Source: Aplectana chamaeleonis
Lineage: Eukaryota > Nematoda > Chromadorea > Rhabditida > Cosmocercidae
Direction of reading: 5' to 3'
Length of the DNA stretch: 64,000 nt
Assembly: GCA_029168955.1 (NCBI GenBank)
Contig: JAPDOI010000107.1
Span: 1,824,799 to 1,888,798, forward strand
Shown: in pieces, positions 10,376 through 20,907 of the stretch
Position numbering within the stretch: the stretch's first letter is position 1
Layout of the letters: every line of letters starts with the position of its first letter
Program-made: the position numbers and the translations under genes
The notes under the pieces: model-generated
Seen by the model: only the letters and a program-made list of their open reading frames with translations
Databases searched by the model: none
Told to the model about the DNA's origin: nothing

Positions 10376-12769
10376 TGTCAGAGATGATGAGGCAAGAGCA
10401 TTGTCGATTTCGCACATAAAACCTTGATAAGACAAGGGCTCTTACTTTTCTACGGGTTAACTCCCAAGAAATTTTCAGAACGAGGAAGCCATGATCTTCA
10501 ACCTCTGTTTTTACCAAACGCACCAAAAGGCAGAAAAGTGTTTGTTTCTAAAGGGTACACTGAATATCAGGTCCAGTCGAGAATCCGTTCTTTTATGGAA
10601 TCGTTTGTCACCCCACCCATAATTCAGTAGACTTGCCTCCAGCTGCTCATGCAATAATTTTGAAATAATCACAAATAAAAATGTTGGGATTTATCATGAG
10701 ATTAATATCATGAGATTTTTCGGCAAACATCAGAGTTGTGGGAAGCGATTGATTTTTTAAAGCTTTTATCAACCGGAAGAAAACGAAATTTCCATGACTC
10801 ATCACGCGTGCGTGTGTGCGTTCTGCTTACCTCCGCATCCCCTCCGCTCCGCACACGAAAAGACCAGAAAATAGGTTTTTTTTTACAGTCATCGAGGTAA
10901 TGTCTTTTTGACAGACACGTTTTCAGGCGCACTCATAGTCAGACGGTCAACTGCTGGAAAATCAGAAAATTTAACACTTCGGATTGGCTTTTTCGAAAGC
11001 TTTAACACACGTGTTGAAACTTGGACAAGTTCTGATACAACATTCCGCTTACTCTTAACAAGATTTAGTTGGTAGTAGGTACGGAAGGAGTCCTACTTTG
11101 CATGAGACTCTACCGGTTGATTCAATGTTTGATGAAATTTTTTCTGACAATTTCATCCCACAGCAAATAAAAAAGTTCGGAGGTTCTACCGTAATGTCCA
11201 ACCCTACACGACATCTGTGTCATTTATTTGAGTTTTCTGACATCACGTTACCTAATGCCAAGAGTAAAGGTAGTATGTACTACTTACGACAAAATCCTGA
11301 AATGGCGCCCACAGTGAAATGTGCATAGAAATAACGGGGAAAAGAGGCATCAGCGGCTTGAGTAGTTCAGGTTTGTGGAGTTTGGATAGCAACCTGCAAA
11401 AAAAACAGACCTATATATCAGATAACGTCAGGTGTACGTGAAACAAACATAAAACAGCAGCAAATATAAAAGCAATATTCACGATAATTCAAGTGTAATA
11501 TCATTTCATTCTTAATTGAAAGAAGCTAGAAAAACAAGTATATGCAAATTAAGGGAAGTCAAGACAAAGATGCAAGCGCGGAAAAAGACGAGTTGGGACA
11601 GATTTGTTCTTTGTACCCATGCGCGCACCCCTCCGATAGCAGTCGACCACCCGCCGACACTCTGCGGGAATACGGGAGAACCTCTCTCCGCGGGAAGTGG
11701 GGCGCCCTGCCACGCCTACGAAATTAGGCCGCGCGAAGTCGACTAGCCCGACTTGGCCGGCAGAAGTAGGCTGTTTTTATCTGAGAACGCGCCGACTCGA
11801 GTGATTGATCACTCGGTCAAACGTTGTCAATTGAACCTACGCGATGCAAGGGATGTTCTCCCGTGTTAATTTGCGTGTGCGGGCATCCTTCAGCGTTGAG
11901 CGTCGATTGGCGCACAGCAGCGGAAACGTGCGCTCTCGCCACGTATGGACGCAGCCTAATGCAGTAATAATCCCAAAGTTTTTGAACCATCATTGCACTG
12001 CTTCGTAATCCAACGCCTAACCGGTTGAGCCATGGTGTAGTGCTAGCTCACCCCGACCAATCGCAATGATCGGTGGTTTGCATGCGACGAGCATTGTTCG
12101 GGGGATCAATAAACAAGTCATAACTCAAAGGCAAGGTCCGGTCAGATTTTGACACCACCGAAATTCGGGTTAGATAGATTGGGCTGGTCTAGCTGGACGC
12201 CGTCCAAAATTTTCACAAACTCTCCGTATTTCTGGAGAAAACAACCTGAAAGTCAGGGATTACGGTATTCACAGCATGATAATCATGGCTGGAATGACCT
12301 ATAATTACACAGCTCTTTTGAAGAATGCGTGAACAACCGCTAAAATACGGACGATAGCCCCACGTTTACCTGACTTTTCTGGATCATCGGCTAACGGAAG
12401 TGGCCGGAATAACTTGAAGAAGACCGGTTTTGACGCAGTTTTCGCATGTTCCTTCGGACTACCTGTACCATGAGCACAGATTCAGCGGAAAATCTCAGAA
12501 TCGAAAATCTGCCGGGACCCCGCCTTTAAGAACCTAGCTAGATTTCATCTTCAAACTTTTAGGAGAACCTTTTCAGATGATTTCAAGGCCACTGTATAGG
12601 TCGCATTTGTGCTACATTCTCGCAATCGAGCGTCCTGGTTTCTTTCTTTTTTGGTCGTTTTTGATCTACCCGTGAGGACTGAGTGAAATCGCAAAATCTC
12701 AAATTGTTTCTTTCTAACTCTTCTACAACCCCAAAAGACCGTTTTCAAACCCATTTTGCGTTCAAAGTG
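10376..12769. other. 2.4 kb without a recognised gene or element
   Basis: This is the longest stretch near the left side without a repeat I can name. Two small open frames (10424-10630 and 11098-11328, 68 and 76 codons) have protein-like composition. Both begin at doubtful starts and I recognise no domain. The second, ending PTVKCA then stop, could be a terminal exon or chance. The sequence is moderately AT-rich with a GC-rich patch at 11620-11760. Confidence 0.3.
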
Positions 12770-13141
12770 GTCCCTTGCAGGGCTGTGCGTTATAACGTTA
12801 ACATGTTTACGCATTAACGGGTTAACGCGGTTTGTTTTCTAAAACTAACGATTAACGCCTAACGAAAAAGTCCTAAAATCACGTTAATTTGGCTTCGTTA
12901 ATTGCGGTGGAATTAGGGCGCTGATTGATCGGCTTCAATGGTGAATTTCAAAACTAGGGCCGTGCACGTCGCTTCGGCTTGCGGAGCGGTCAATTTTCGC
13001 TTGTTGTGGAATGTATCTCTGACCTCAATGATTCTCATTCCGTTGTTGTTCTATTTTAGTTATTTCTTCTCTATAACGAAGAATTCCAATTCGTGTTACG
13101 AAAAAGAAATGTGAGGTCTAATCTACCTCTCTGCGGTCGAG

Positions 13142-13424
13142 TACTGTGCTTATCTGGGTCAAATTCCGGTCCGCAATTGCGTCTCGACGCGCTGTGCGGC
13201 CGCAAGCGCTCGAGCCAATCAAGTTTCCAGCGCCGAAGCCGACTCGATGTGGCTTTTTTATACAGTTCTCTTCAACTTTGTTTAGTTTCCAGTTTCTGAA
13301 ACCCACCTAGAGTCAACAGATCGGCGGCTGTGGCGCTGGAAACTCTTCCGACTCGGGTACGTGCGGCCGCGAAGCGTGTCGAGACGCAATTGCGGACCGG
13401 AATTTGACTCAGATAAGCACAGTA
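13142..13424. mobile_element. 283-bp TA-flanked MITE, copy 1
   Basis: It begins TACTGTGCTTATCTGGGTC and ends with the complement GACTCAGATAAGCACAGTA. TA is counted in both ends. Subterminal GCAATTGCGTCTCGAC and GTCGAGACGCAATTGC pair as long inverted arms. Five copies occur in the window (also 28454, 40032, 49757 and 58337). TA ends fit Tc1/mariner mobilisation. Confidence 0.85.
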
Positions 13425-13568
13425 AGATACCAAACAAGGGTTGGGAGCAGGATTGAAGGCCGGGTTGGTGATACTTTGAGCATAGGTATCATCACTGTAT
13501 CGAATATTGTGATTATACTATAGTAAACAACCGTTCTTCTGCGCAAATTATCGAATCGTTTTCGCATA

Positions 13569-13866
13569 TATAGTCTACAGCAATGTAAGTAGGACCTGGT
13601 GAGGTTGCGAACTCGTCTTAACATACGGTAGTTTGTTGGTGCATTTTTCCGAAATAGCCTTGATAGATCGGTGAGCCTGTGTTTTCACCGATATTACTAT
13701 ATCTGTGGAAGCCATGAAAACAAGTGAAAATGTGAGATTGGAAATAAAAACTCACCGACCAATCTCAGTTATTTCAAAAAAAAAGGAGTGTTACACAATC
13801 AGACTACAGTATGTTGGGGAGAGTCCGCAACCTCACCAGGTCCCGCTTACATTGCTGTAGACTATA
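13569..13866. mobile_element. ~300-bp MITE with TATAGTCTACAGCAATG ends, copy 1
   Basis: TATAGTCTACAGCAATGTAA at the left mirrors TTACATTGCTGTAGACTATA at the right, followed inward by AGGACCTGGTGAGGTTGCG and its complement. Copies: 27789-28096 complete and 41536-41660 half. Confidence 0.85.
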
Positions 13867-14194
13867 AATGGTCGGCACAGATTTTCTCTCCTCACCTTAC
13901 TATATTCTGCATACACATAAAGACTGCCTGCCGCTCTTGTGAACACGTGAAGACATACAGCGAAGTTCACCAAAGTTGCACATCTACTTATCAATGAGAA
14001 GCGGCTGGTCGAAGATCAATGTGCATGAAACTGATTGCAGCATTAACGCTCTCGCTCAACCAGTGGCTAGCGTGTTGCCTAGGATTTCTTGTAAATAGAT
14101 CTTCTGCCGACCGCTTCTCATTGATGAGGAAATGAACAAAATTTGGTGGACCGCACTATAGACTAAACCGGGAAAGGGAACAAAATCTGCTAAC

Positions 14195-14641
14195 AGGCAG
14201 TGTTCACGATAAATTTCACTTCCAATATCTCCCCGGTTTACGAAAGGTCTGGTGCCCTATATAGCGAAGCACGCTTAAAAAGGACACGAAAGACGCGCTT
14301 TTGAGCCAAAATAGGCTCTCCCTTGTTTACGTTGGTTTTTGAGCTTGGAGGAATTGACCGCTAGAAGGATGATACCTATCAGGGCAATGAAGCGATCAGC
14401 TCACTTATCAGCACTTCCTTCACTTGATCATTCCTGTAATCTGAGTCTTCATTTGTTCTTTCCGAGAGGCGGATCTGGGGCACAGGGCGTATCTGGGGCA
14501 CCAAAACGCTTGTTTGCAGCCGTTATTATGCCGCTCCTTGCTCGTTTTCTACCATTCTTTCGACGCTGAGAGCCTTGAATCCTTCTCGCCTATCATTTCA
14601 CTGTGGAAAGGCAACGAGGATGATCATCGTAAACGCTGCCT
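14195..14641. mobile_element. TTAA-type MITE (AGGCAGTGTTCACGAT ends)
   Basis: AGGCAGTGTTCACGATAAAT at the left and ATCATCGTAAACGCTGCCT at the right, with TTAA on the right and CTAAC on the left. No transposase frame. It lies inside the hAT-like element at 12778-15363. Confidence 0.7.
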
Positions 14642-14889
14642 TTAAGTGTGCACACACAGAAAACCAATCCGAAGAGCGGCAAATGTCGTAGACTATAGAG
14701 TTTCTAAGCTCATGTTAAGGGTAGCATTCTTCGCATGTCCAGAAAGGTGTAGCACACCACTTGCCAAGACGTTCCAGACACTATTTCTGGAGTCCTTACA
14801 TCCACTTTCCACCGGCATCCTGTTTGCAGAAACTTTCTAGGATGCAGTGCATATTCCCACGTGTGCTTATAACTCTTTACGCGGCGCAC

Positions 14890-15175
14890 GCTCACATTCC
14901 ACTAAGCGGCCCACTCCTCATCATGGAGCGCCACTCAGTTTCTACCACGCGTCGCATCGTCAGGCATAAAAACGCCGCTGACTTCCTACGACCGCGGCGC
15001 ACGCCCTCATGAAGCGCTAACTATTTTTCACGACGTCCCGTTGACCTCATCTGAACGCCCACCCACTTTCCGTGACATCATCTGGAAGGCCTACTCCTTT
15101 TTCCACGAAGTCCTGGCCACGGAATCTAAAGCCCCACCCACTTTCCACGACGTCCTGCTGACGTTATTTGAGGGT
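14890..15175. repeat. Degenerate tandem repeat, ~70-bp period
   Basis: Units share CCCACCCACTTTCC followed by a CACGACGTCCTGCTGACGT-like segment (near 15020, 15058 and 15132) with weaker units upstream around 14900-15000. It lies inside the hAT-like element. Confidence 0.5.
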
Positions 15176-15363
15176 CTATTTTATTTTTTCTGAGTTCTGG
15201 ATGATTTATCGATTTTTGCTGTGGTCAGGTAATATTTTTTAAATGTTTTAACGAAATCCCAAGAATTAACGTGTTAACGCATTAACAGGTTAACGCTGGT
15301 TTTTTCCCGAAAATTAACGATTAACGCTTAACGAAAAACTTATTTTCATTAACGCTTACCCTG

Positions 15364-15732
15364 GTCCCTTTGTAAGGGAAATCACAATCAAAACTCGAAC
15401 CGTAGCAGAGAACGACTATCGAAATTGTTGACTCATCACCATTCCCTACTACATGATTATTCGTATCGTCTGAATTTCTGATACACTCAAATCTTTTGTT
15501 GGAGTCGTCATAGTTGCTGTCGTAGTAGTCACCGGTATCGTCCCACATTATTGGCTCCGCTTGCAATTTCCATCGACGTCGACGTTTCACACCTACCTCG
15601 TGTGTCTTCACCGTCCTAACGCATTATCATTAATAGATAGTTGAAGTGCAATACACTATTTCTTTGCTCATAATATTGATGGCGAAACCGGGAGTTAGTT
15701 ATGGAGGTTAACGTCGGTGCCTCGGGAGGCCA
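15364..15732. other. No recognised feature
   Basis: Short frames only. The flank immediately after 15363 carries the duplicated GTCCCTTT of the hAT-like element. Confidence 0.4.
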
Positions 15733-16437
15733 GGGCCCGTAGTGTCCCCTTCAGCCGAAAATAAATCAGGCTGATGGCTGTGCTGATAGCAGACCCGGCA
15801 AATCAGGTTGATGGCTTTGTGCTGATAGCGGAACCGCAACGTGCGGGCGCGCAAGTACATGCGTTGAAGAATAGCGCATGAGGGTTACTACAGCCCGTGG
15901 CCTGGTCTTGGATCGATTCATCAGAGCTGATATAAATTCCCATCAGCCTTTGATTCTTCGAATCAGCCTGATGGCGAGAGTGTGATGCGAAATAGCACAC
16001 CAGAAGCCGGAGTCTCATCAGCGCAGCCCCGTAAGTTGGGCAAATAGTAGCTTACGGTTTGGGCCTGACTTAGCTGGAGATGTCCGCTCTGCAGTCCGCG
16101 TCGTCTCTACTGCGCCTATTCCGCACTCTGAACAGGGCGCTCTACAACCTAATATTGATTCAATTGTGGACATGTCAGGTCCTCATGCCAAAACTACGGA
16201 TTTCATGGGGCTCCGAACCCTCGTGGGTTCGCGTGCACCACTCCAGTTTTACCACACTGAGCCACAGCCCGCACACAATGGTCTCTCCCATTCCCAAGTC
16301 ACCGAACAGCTCTCTAGACAGCCGTTTTGCCATTGATTTCTCGACTGCTGATCGGCTGATAGAGGTGCAGTCAGCACAGCAATCAGCCGGGTGCCGCCAG
16401 CCACTCGCACTCGGCTGACGGGGGTTTACTACGGCCC
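15733..16437. mobile_element. ~700-bp fold-back element (GGGCCCGTAGT ends)
   Basis: GGGCCCGTAGTGTCCCCTTC at the left is complemented by GACGGGGGTTTACTACGGCCC at the right. Internal copies of the same words (GGTTACTACAGCCCGTGGCC near 15886) suggest an internal partial unit. The words GCTGATGG and GATCGGCTGAT recur. Its right half contains the tRNA-like stretch at 16200-16270. Confidence 0.55.
16200..16270 (-). other. tRNA-like stretch (SINE head or tRNA pseudogene)
   Basis: On the minus strand TGGCTCAGTGTGG (16264-16252) resembles an A box and GGTTCGGAGCC (16219-16209) resembles a B box, 33 nt apart, as in pol III type 2 promoters. It starts GGGCTGT and continues to AGCCCCATG. T-arm pairing is imperfect and I cannot fold a full cloverleaf, so a tRNA-derived SINE head or tRNA relic is more likely than a working tRNA. 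Confidence 0.35.
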
Positions 16438-16649
16438 AGGTATTTTTGTCTCCGATGCGTCTACTTTGAAAACAGCTGATACAACTTAATAGCATAATGT
16501 AAACGGAAATTCTCGGAATTTTTCACAATATAATTTACCCTTTATTTCCGGAGCAAACTTTTGTTGATCAGCATGCTTTGGGGCGGAAAGTGGAGAGACG
16601 CAGTGACAGAGTGTGGGGAGGGAGAAAAGAGCAGCATGCGCGACGAGCA

Positions 16650-16850
16650 CTACGCTCATACCGATCAGTGGACGTAGGGCTACCGTAACTATTCTTGAAC
16701 AAACATGATAACGAACGATAAATACACGATCATAACATGGTGAGGTATAAAAGGGCAGAGGAGCGGTGTGCATCCACTTACACAACGCTTCTAATCGAGA
16801 AGCCACTCGGGAAGTGGCTGAGGAGGTCTCTAGTGTGCCAAACATGATTG
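16650..16850. mobile_element. Half copy of the fold-back at 18972-19311
   Basis: GTAGGGCTACCGTAACTATTC, CAAACATGATAACGAA and GAGAAGCCACTCGGGAAGTGGCTGAGGAGGTC-like sequence match 19104-19262 in reverse complement (cited pieces are partial). The opposite arm is missing. Open frames here, including the 165-codon minus-strand frame, are repeat-derived. Confidence 0.55.
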
Positions 16851-17110
16851 ATGGATAGTACGATGTGCTCAGATCCAAGCTGACATATTGGAAATTTTCA
16901 AAAAGAGGGATTACTGCGCTAGCCCTTCTGGTCCACTGGGATCGGTAAGTGAGCGTGTTTTGTGCATACGCGCACACACGCACGCGATGGAGTCGGGTAA
17001 ATTTGGCACCGAAAGAGGGGGTATGCTGACTTCTGTCACAATCTATAGTCGATTCCGGATTATCACCAGCAGCGGGGAGTGGTGGGACTCTAAGGAAAAA
17101 CCAGTGATAA

Positions 17111-17638
17111 GGCCCCGGTCAGAGTTGGTGCTATTTGCATCTGTATCCCCCCCCCGCACCCCCCAACACCCCCCCGCACCCCCCAACACCCACCCGGTCG
17201 ATACGTATGTTTGAAATGATGGAGTGAGGTTGAGAAAATCACTCGGAGCATCCAACTAGATGTGACGATGATTACGTGGCCAACAGGATTGCACCTGTTC
17301 AGAGACACATAGTGAAGGAGAGTATGGTGAAGTAACGGAGGTAGCAGGTAAGTTTAGCAGCAATGTTTTATCATAGGCCCGCCCACCCGGTGATTTTCTC
17401 ATCCTCCGTCATCCACGTATTGCATGGATATCGACCGCGCTCTGCATACACCGAGTGATTTTCTCAAATTTCACTCCATCATTCCAATCATACGTATCGA
17501 CCGGGTGGGTGTTGTGCCGCGGTGTTGGAGGGTGCGGGGGGATACACCGAGTGATTTTTTGCATCCCATTTCCAATGCATTCTGTGTGTACCGGACAGGG
17601 CTGTGAGGATGTCGGCTCATCCAACTATGACCGGGGCC
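17111..17638. mobile_element. GGCC-ended MITE with TAA duplication, copy 1
   Basis: It starts GGCCCCGGTCAGAGTTGG and ends CCAACTATGACCGGGGCC, with TAA at 17108-17110 and 17639-17641. A 3-bp TWA duplication plus GG..CC ends fits PIF/Harbinger. Inside are inverted GTCGATACGTATG words, GATTTTCTC words and C-rich tracts (CCCCCCGCACCCCCC). Confidence 0.75.
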
Positions 17639-18013
17639 TAAGCAGGTTCCGGGCCGAAAAAGCCATCACTCTACGCTGTAATAATCAAAGTGCGTGCAAT
17701 ATGCCAGTCAGGTGCATCACCGTTGGTAAGCTCGTCCGAAAATGCTTTCGTGACGGCCTCTCGCCAAAGTGCGCCGCCAGACCGCGTGGGCTTTATTCCT
17801 CATTCCTCATATCTATTCCTCATATCGTCCGTCCTATTCCGGCAGACTTTACGAAGCTCCTCATCCATTAATCCTGGAAGAAAATAGTAAACTCCAAATA
17901 CTGTGCGGAATTGATTGCCACAAGGGCACTCTCTGCCACCTGAGACTTGATGCTTTGGGGAAGCGGCCTTTATCACGCTCTCTATTACATCATTAGGGCA
18001 TCACCCACTCTTA

Positions 18014-18683
18014 GGCCCTGGTCATAGCTGGATGGAGCTGACGCTCTCCAGCTCCGGTCGATACACAACAAAATGCATTGAAATGGGATGCAAAATCACT
18101 CGGTGTATCCCCCCGCACCCCCCAACACCCCCCCCAACACCCACCCGGTCGATACGTATGAACAACATGGTGAGGTGAAGCTGAGAAAATCACTGGTAAA
18201 TCTCTCTCTTCGCTCTTTCATACTTACAGTGAATTTCAACACTTCCGCACCCCCCGGTCGATACGTATGTTTAAAATGATGGAGCGAGGCGTTTGAGGAA
18301 ATCACACAATGTATCCGACGCGGTCGGATATCCATGCAATACGTGGATGACGGCGGATGAGAAAATCACTGCGTGGGTGGGTCGATGATAAAACATTGCG
18401 TATCACTAGAAAGCTTAACCTTACTGCTACCTCCGTGACTTCACCATACCTCGCCTTCACTATTTCTCTGAACAGGTGCAACTTCCTATTCGCCACGTAA
18501 TCATCGTCATATCTAGTTGGATGCATCGAGTGATTTTCTCAACCTCACTCCATCATTTTAAACATACGTATCGACCGTGGTGCTGGGGGGGTGCGGGGGT
18601 GTTGGGAGTGTGCGGGGGGTGCTTGGGGGTGCGGGGGGGTGGGGGGGATGCAGATGCAACAGGCACCAACTATGATCGGGGCC
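18014..18683. mobile_element. GGCC-ended MITE with TTA duplication, copy 2
   Basis: It starts GGCCCTGGTCATAGCTGG and ends CCAACTATGATCGGGGCC, with TTA at 18011-18013 and 18684-18686. It shares with 17111-17638 the ATACGTATG and GATTTTCTC modules and the ATCCATGCAATACGTGGATGAC segment, the latter inverted. The 370 bp between the copies carry half of the ACCGTGCGG MITE near 17884. Confidence 0.75.
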
Positions 18684-18971
18684 TTAGCGCCGTCATCAAA
18701 GCTTATCCGGGCGCAAAGGGTGAATTTTGCTGGAGCGGTCGGATATCAGTCAGCGCAAAGAGTAAAAATACCGCTGTTGCTGGCATACGTCAGAAATTTC
18801 TTAATTAAAGTGAAAACATCTCAGCGAAAAACATGATAAAACGATTGATCACGTCTCGATGTGTTTACCATGAGCACAGCCGGTATAAAGCTTCGCCTCA
18901 TCTCACTAGAGTCCTCATTCGGTGCATTCTGATGCCGGCCCTGAAAAGTGATTTTGGGTCACTCTCCGGGA

Positions 18972-19311
18972 GGCCAGCATAATTTTGGACAGGCACGCTC
19001 ATGCCGACACCTCACTTTTTTCCGCAGGGCTACCGTAACCTCCTTAAAAAATTTTTTCCAAGTGTCAGCACATCTTAATAGCCAAACAAACATGTTTGCA
19101 CAATTTCGACCTCCTCAGCCACTCCCCAGTGGCTTCTCGAGGAGAGCGGTGTGTGAATGAATGCATACCGCTCCTCCGCTCTTTTTTATACTCCTGCATG
19201 TTATGAGCGTGTGTTTACATTCGTTATCATGTTTTGTTCAAGAATGGGTACGGTAGCCCTGCGGAAAAAGTGATCGGCATGGGCGTGCTTTTTAATTTTG
19301 GCTGCTGGGAG
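18972..19311. mobile_element. ~340-bp fold-back element
   Basis: GGCCAGCATAATTTTG, GCACGCTCATGCCGA and TTCCGCAGGGCTACCGTAAC on the left are complemented by GGTACGGTAGCCCTGCGG, TCGGCATGGGCGTGC and TTTTGGCTGCTGGG on the right. The half copy at 16650-16850 is related. TSD not determined. Confidence 0.65.
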
Positions 19312-19898
19312 GATACAGCTCTTGGTATCCTCACGGCGGGGGAGTTACGCTGCGGTCCGCAGAGGGCGGCTCTTCTTCACCGCAGACTCTCGGTGAAGAT
19401 TACATGCCCACGTTGCGATGACAAGACGGGGCTTCTGGCGCAGTGGACCTTCAAGCAATTCGTGAAATTTTTCGAGGTAAACTCCAACTCCATTTTTCAA
19501 GGTAATTTCACTCTCATTTTCGGGGCAATTGGGCCTCTCTCGCCGCCAGTTCGCACCATTTTTCACGGGATATTCACCTCATTCTCACCTATCCTACCGG
19601 GCAATTTCACCCATACAGTGAATTTAACGCGCCAAATTAAGACTTCATGCCGACTTGCAAACATGAGCATCAAGTCTCTTTTGCTGAGGCATCAAGTCTC
19701 GAATGGGCAGAGCATGAAATGATGATATAAGTTGCATTGATTTATCAGACACACGATTAAAATTCTGCCAACGGCACAAAAAAATTTTCACGGAAGTGTA
19801 GAAGTTTTTCTTTCTAGAGCTTTTCTATGATTAGGCTTGATGATCGTGATATCTTTTTATCACCGGAGAGGTTGCTTCCCTATTCCTTTAGTTCTTTC
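19312..19898. other. Unexplained region with a 162-codon open frame
   Basis: The plus-strand frame 19234-19722 begins inside the fold-back at 18972-19311 and runs on through unique sequence. It reads ITCPRCDDKTGLLAQWTF and then a phenylalanine-rich stretch. A GAGGTAAAC at ~19476 could be a splice donor. I recognise no domain. Words such as GTGAATTT and CAATTTCAC recur. It could be a chance frame in repeat DNA. Confidence 0.25.
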
Positions 19899-20082
19899 CA
19901 GGGTGCGTTCCAAGAATGTTTCCATCTGATGCCGTGGGAGGGCAAACAGCCTCTCCATGGCCAAACTTAGTAGTTTCCAGGGCCACCAATTGTAACTGAT
20001 AATTGCTCCCACGTTGCCGTAGCTCTACGTTTCCATGGGCGAAGTACTTTTACCATGGAAATGTTCTTGGAACGCACCCCAG
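19899..20082. mobile_element. ~184-bp MITE with GGGTGCGTTCC ends
   Basis: CAGGGTGCGTTCCAAGAATG at the left and ATGTTCTTGGAACGCACCCC at the right form clear TIRs. It is the best copy of the family at 4094-4253 and 831-873. The CAGGG start suggests hAT, but the flanking 8-mers do not match cleanly. Confidence 0.7.
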
Positions 20083-20907
20083 AGCTTCCAGCCGCTTACT
20101 CTTCTGAGAAAGATGATGTGTGTGAATGTAACACACCGCTCGTCATTTCTGTTATACCCTACCCTTTTTCAATTGGGTAAAATGTCTAAGTAACAACTTC
20201 TGACAGCCTTTCCATTGTAAAACACCACAGCGGGTTAAGGTTATAACCTTACTTGTTGGGTCGCAATGAGGCTCCGAAATAGTAGCATTCTTCACGCGAT
20301 TGGGTATCAATAAATTTGTTTACGGGTGAGAATTTTGTGCCGTTGCGCAACTCCAGGCAAACTCCAGTGCGCTTTAGCATCCCGTGAAAGTTTGGGTTCA
20401 TTGGGTGCATTGATGTGTAAGTTGGTGGTGAAACACGGGAACGGTGGGCGTGTCTCTGATTCCGGCAACCGCTTTAGCCAAAAACACAAGGCGTTAACAT
20501 GTTTACACAAAGGTATAATCATTGGCTGCTGGTATAGAAGGCTTCTATTCTCTTAGTGCGCCTCAGTCGGCTCTTTCGAGCCGGACCTGGAGAGGTAGCC
20601 TCTCTTGAGTCACTTTACCAGAAGATCCACCGGATAACCGGAGGTTAATTTTGCTGCCGAGCAAATGAGGAGAGGGCTTCACGGCCCGGGGTGCAGGGTT
20701 GGTACCCAACTCAGGGGCTAGTCTCCCGACGGCCCACGGTGGTGTGCACTCACTGCGGACCGTGGCGGTCGGTGTCAGCCTCGCTCCCCCCACTCTCTCC
20801 CACTTGTGGTGGGGACCCCAGAGGGGATAACTCCCATTGGGATGTCACTGTGTGGTGCACCCATCCTGCTGGCTCTTGGCGTTGACGATGGCGTTCTGTG
20901 GACGGCC
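20083..20907. other. No recognised gene; GC-rich segment at 20555-20880
   Basis: The part at 20555-20880 is richer in GC than its surroundings (CGGCCCGGGGTGC, GCGGACCGTGGCGGTCGG) and ends at the octamer repeat near 20910. It might be untranslated sequence of a plus-strand retrotransposon that shares this tail. No protein motif is visible. Confidence 0.3.

Larger units (their letters stand above)
12778..15363. mobile_element. hAT-like non-autonomous element with TTAACG-rich ends
   Basis: The left end is CAGGGCTGTGCG and the right end AACGCTTACCCTG. The flanks are GTCCCTTG (12770-12777) and GTCCCTTT (15364-15371), a 7-of-8 match, as expected for an old hAT 8-bp duplication. Both ends run into degenerate TTAACG words (12790-12860 and 15262-15350). 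The 2.6-kb interior encodes no transposase and contains three complete younger MITEs plus a degenerate tandem array. hAT assignment rests on duplication length and the CAGGG start. Confidence 0.7.

Noticed and set aside
16486..16983. 165-codon minus-strand frame
   Set aside because: Most of it overlaps the half fold-back at 16650-16850, and no domain is recognisable.
17043..17308. Glycine/proline-rich frames
   Set aside because: Produced by C-rich tracts in the GGCC-ended MITE.
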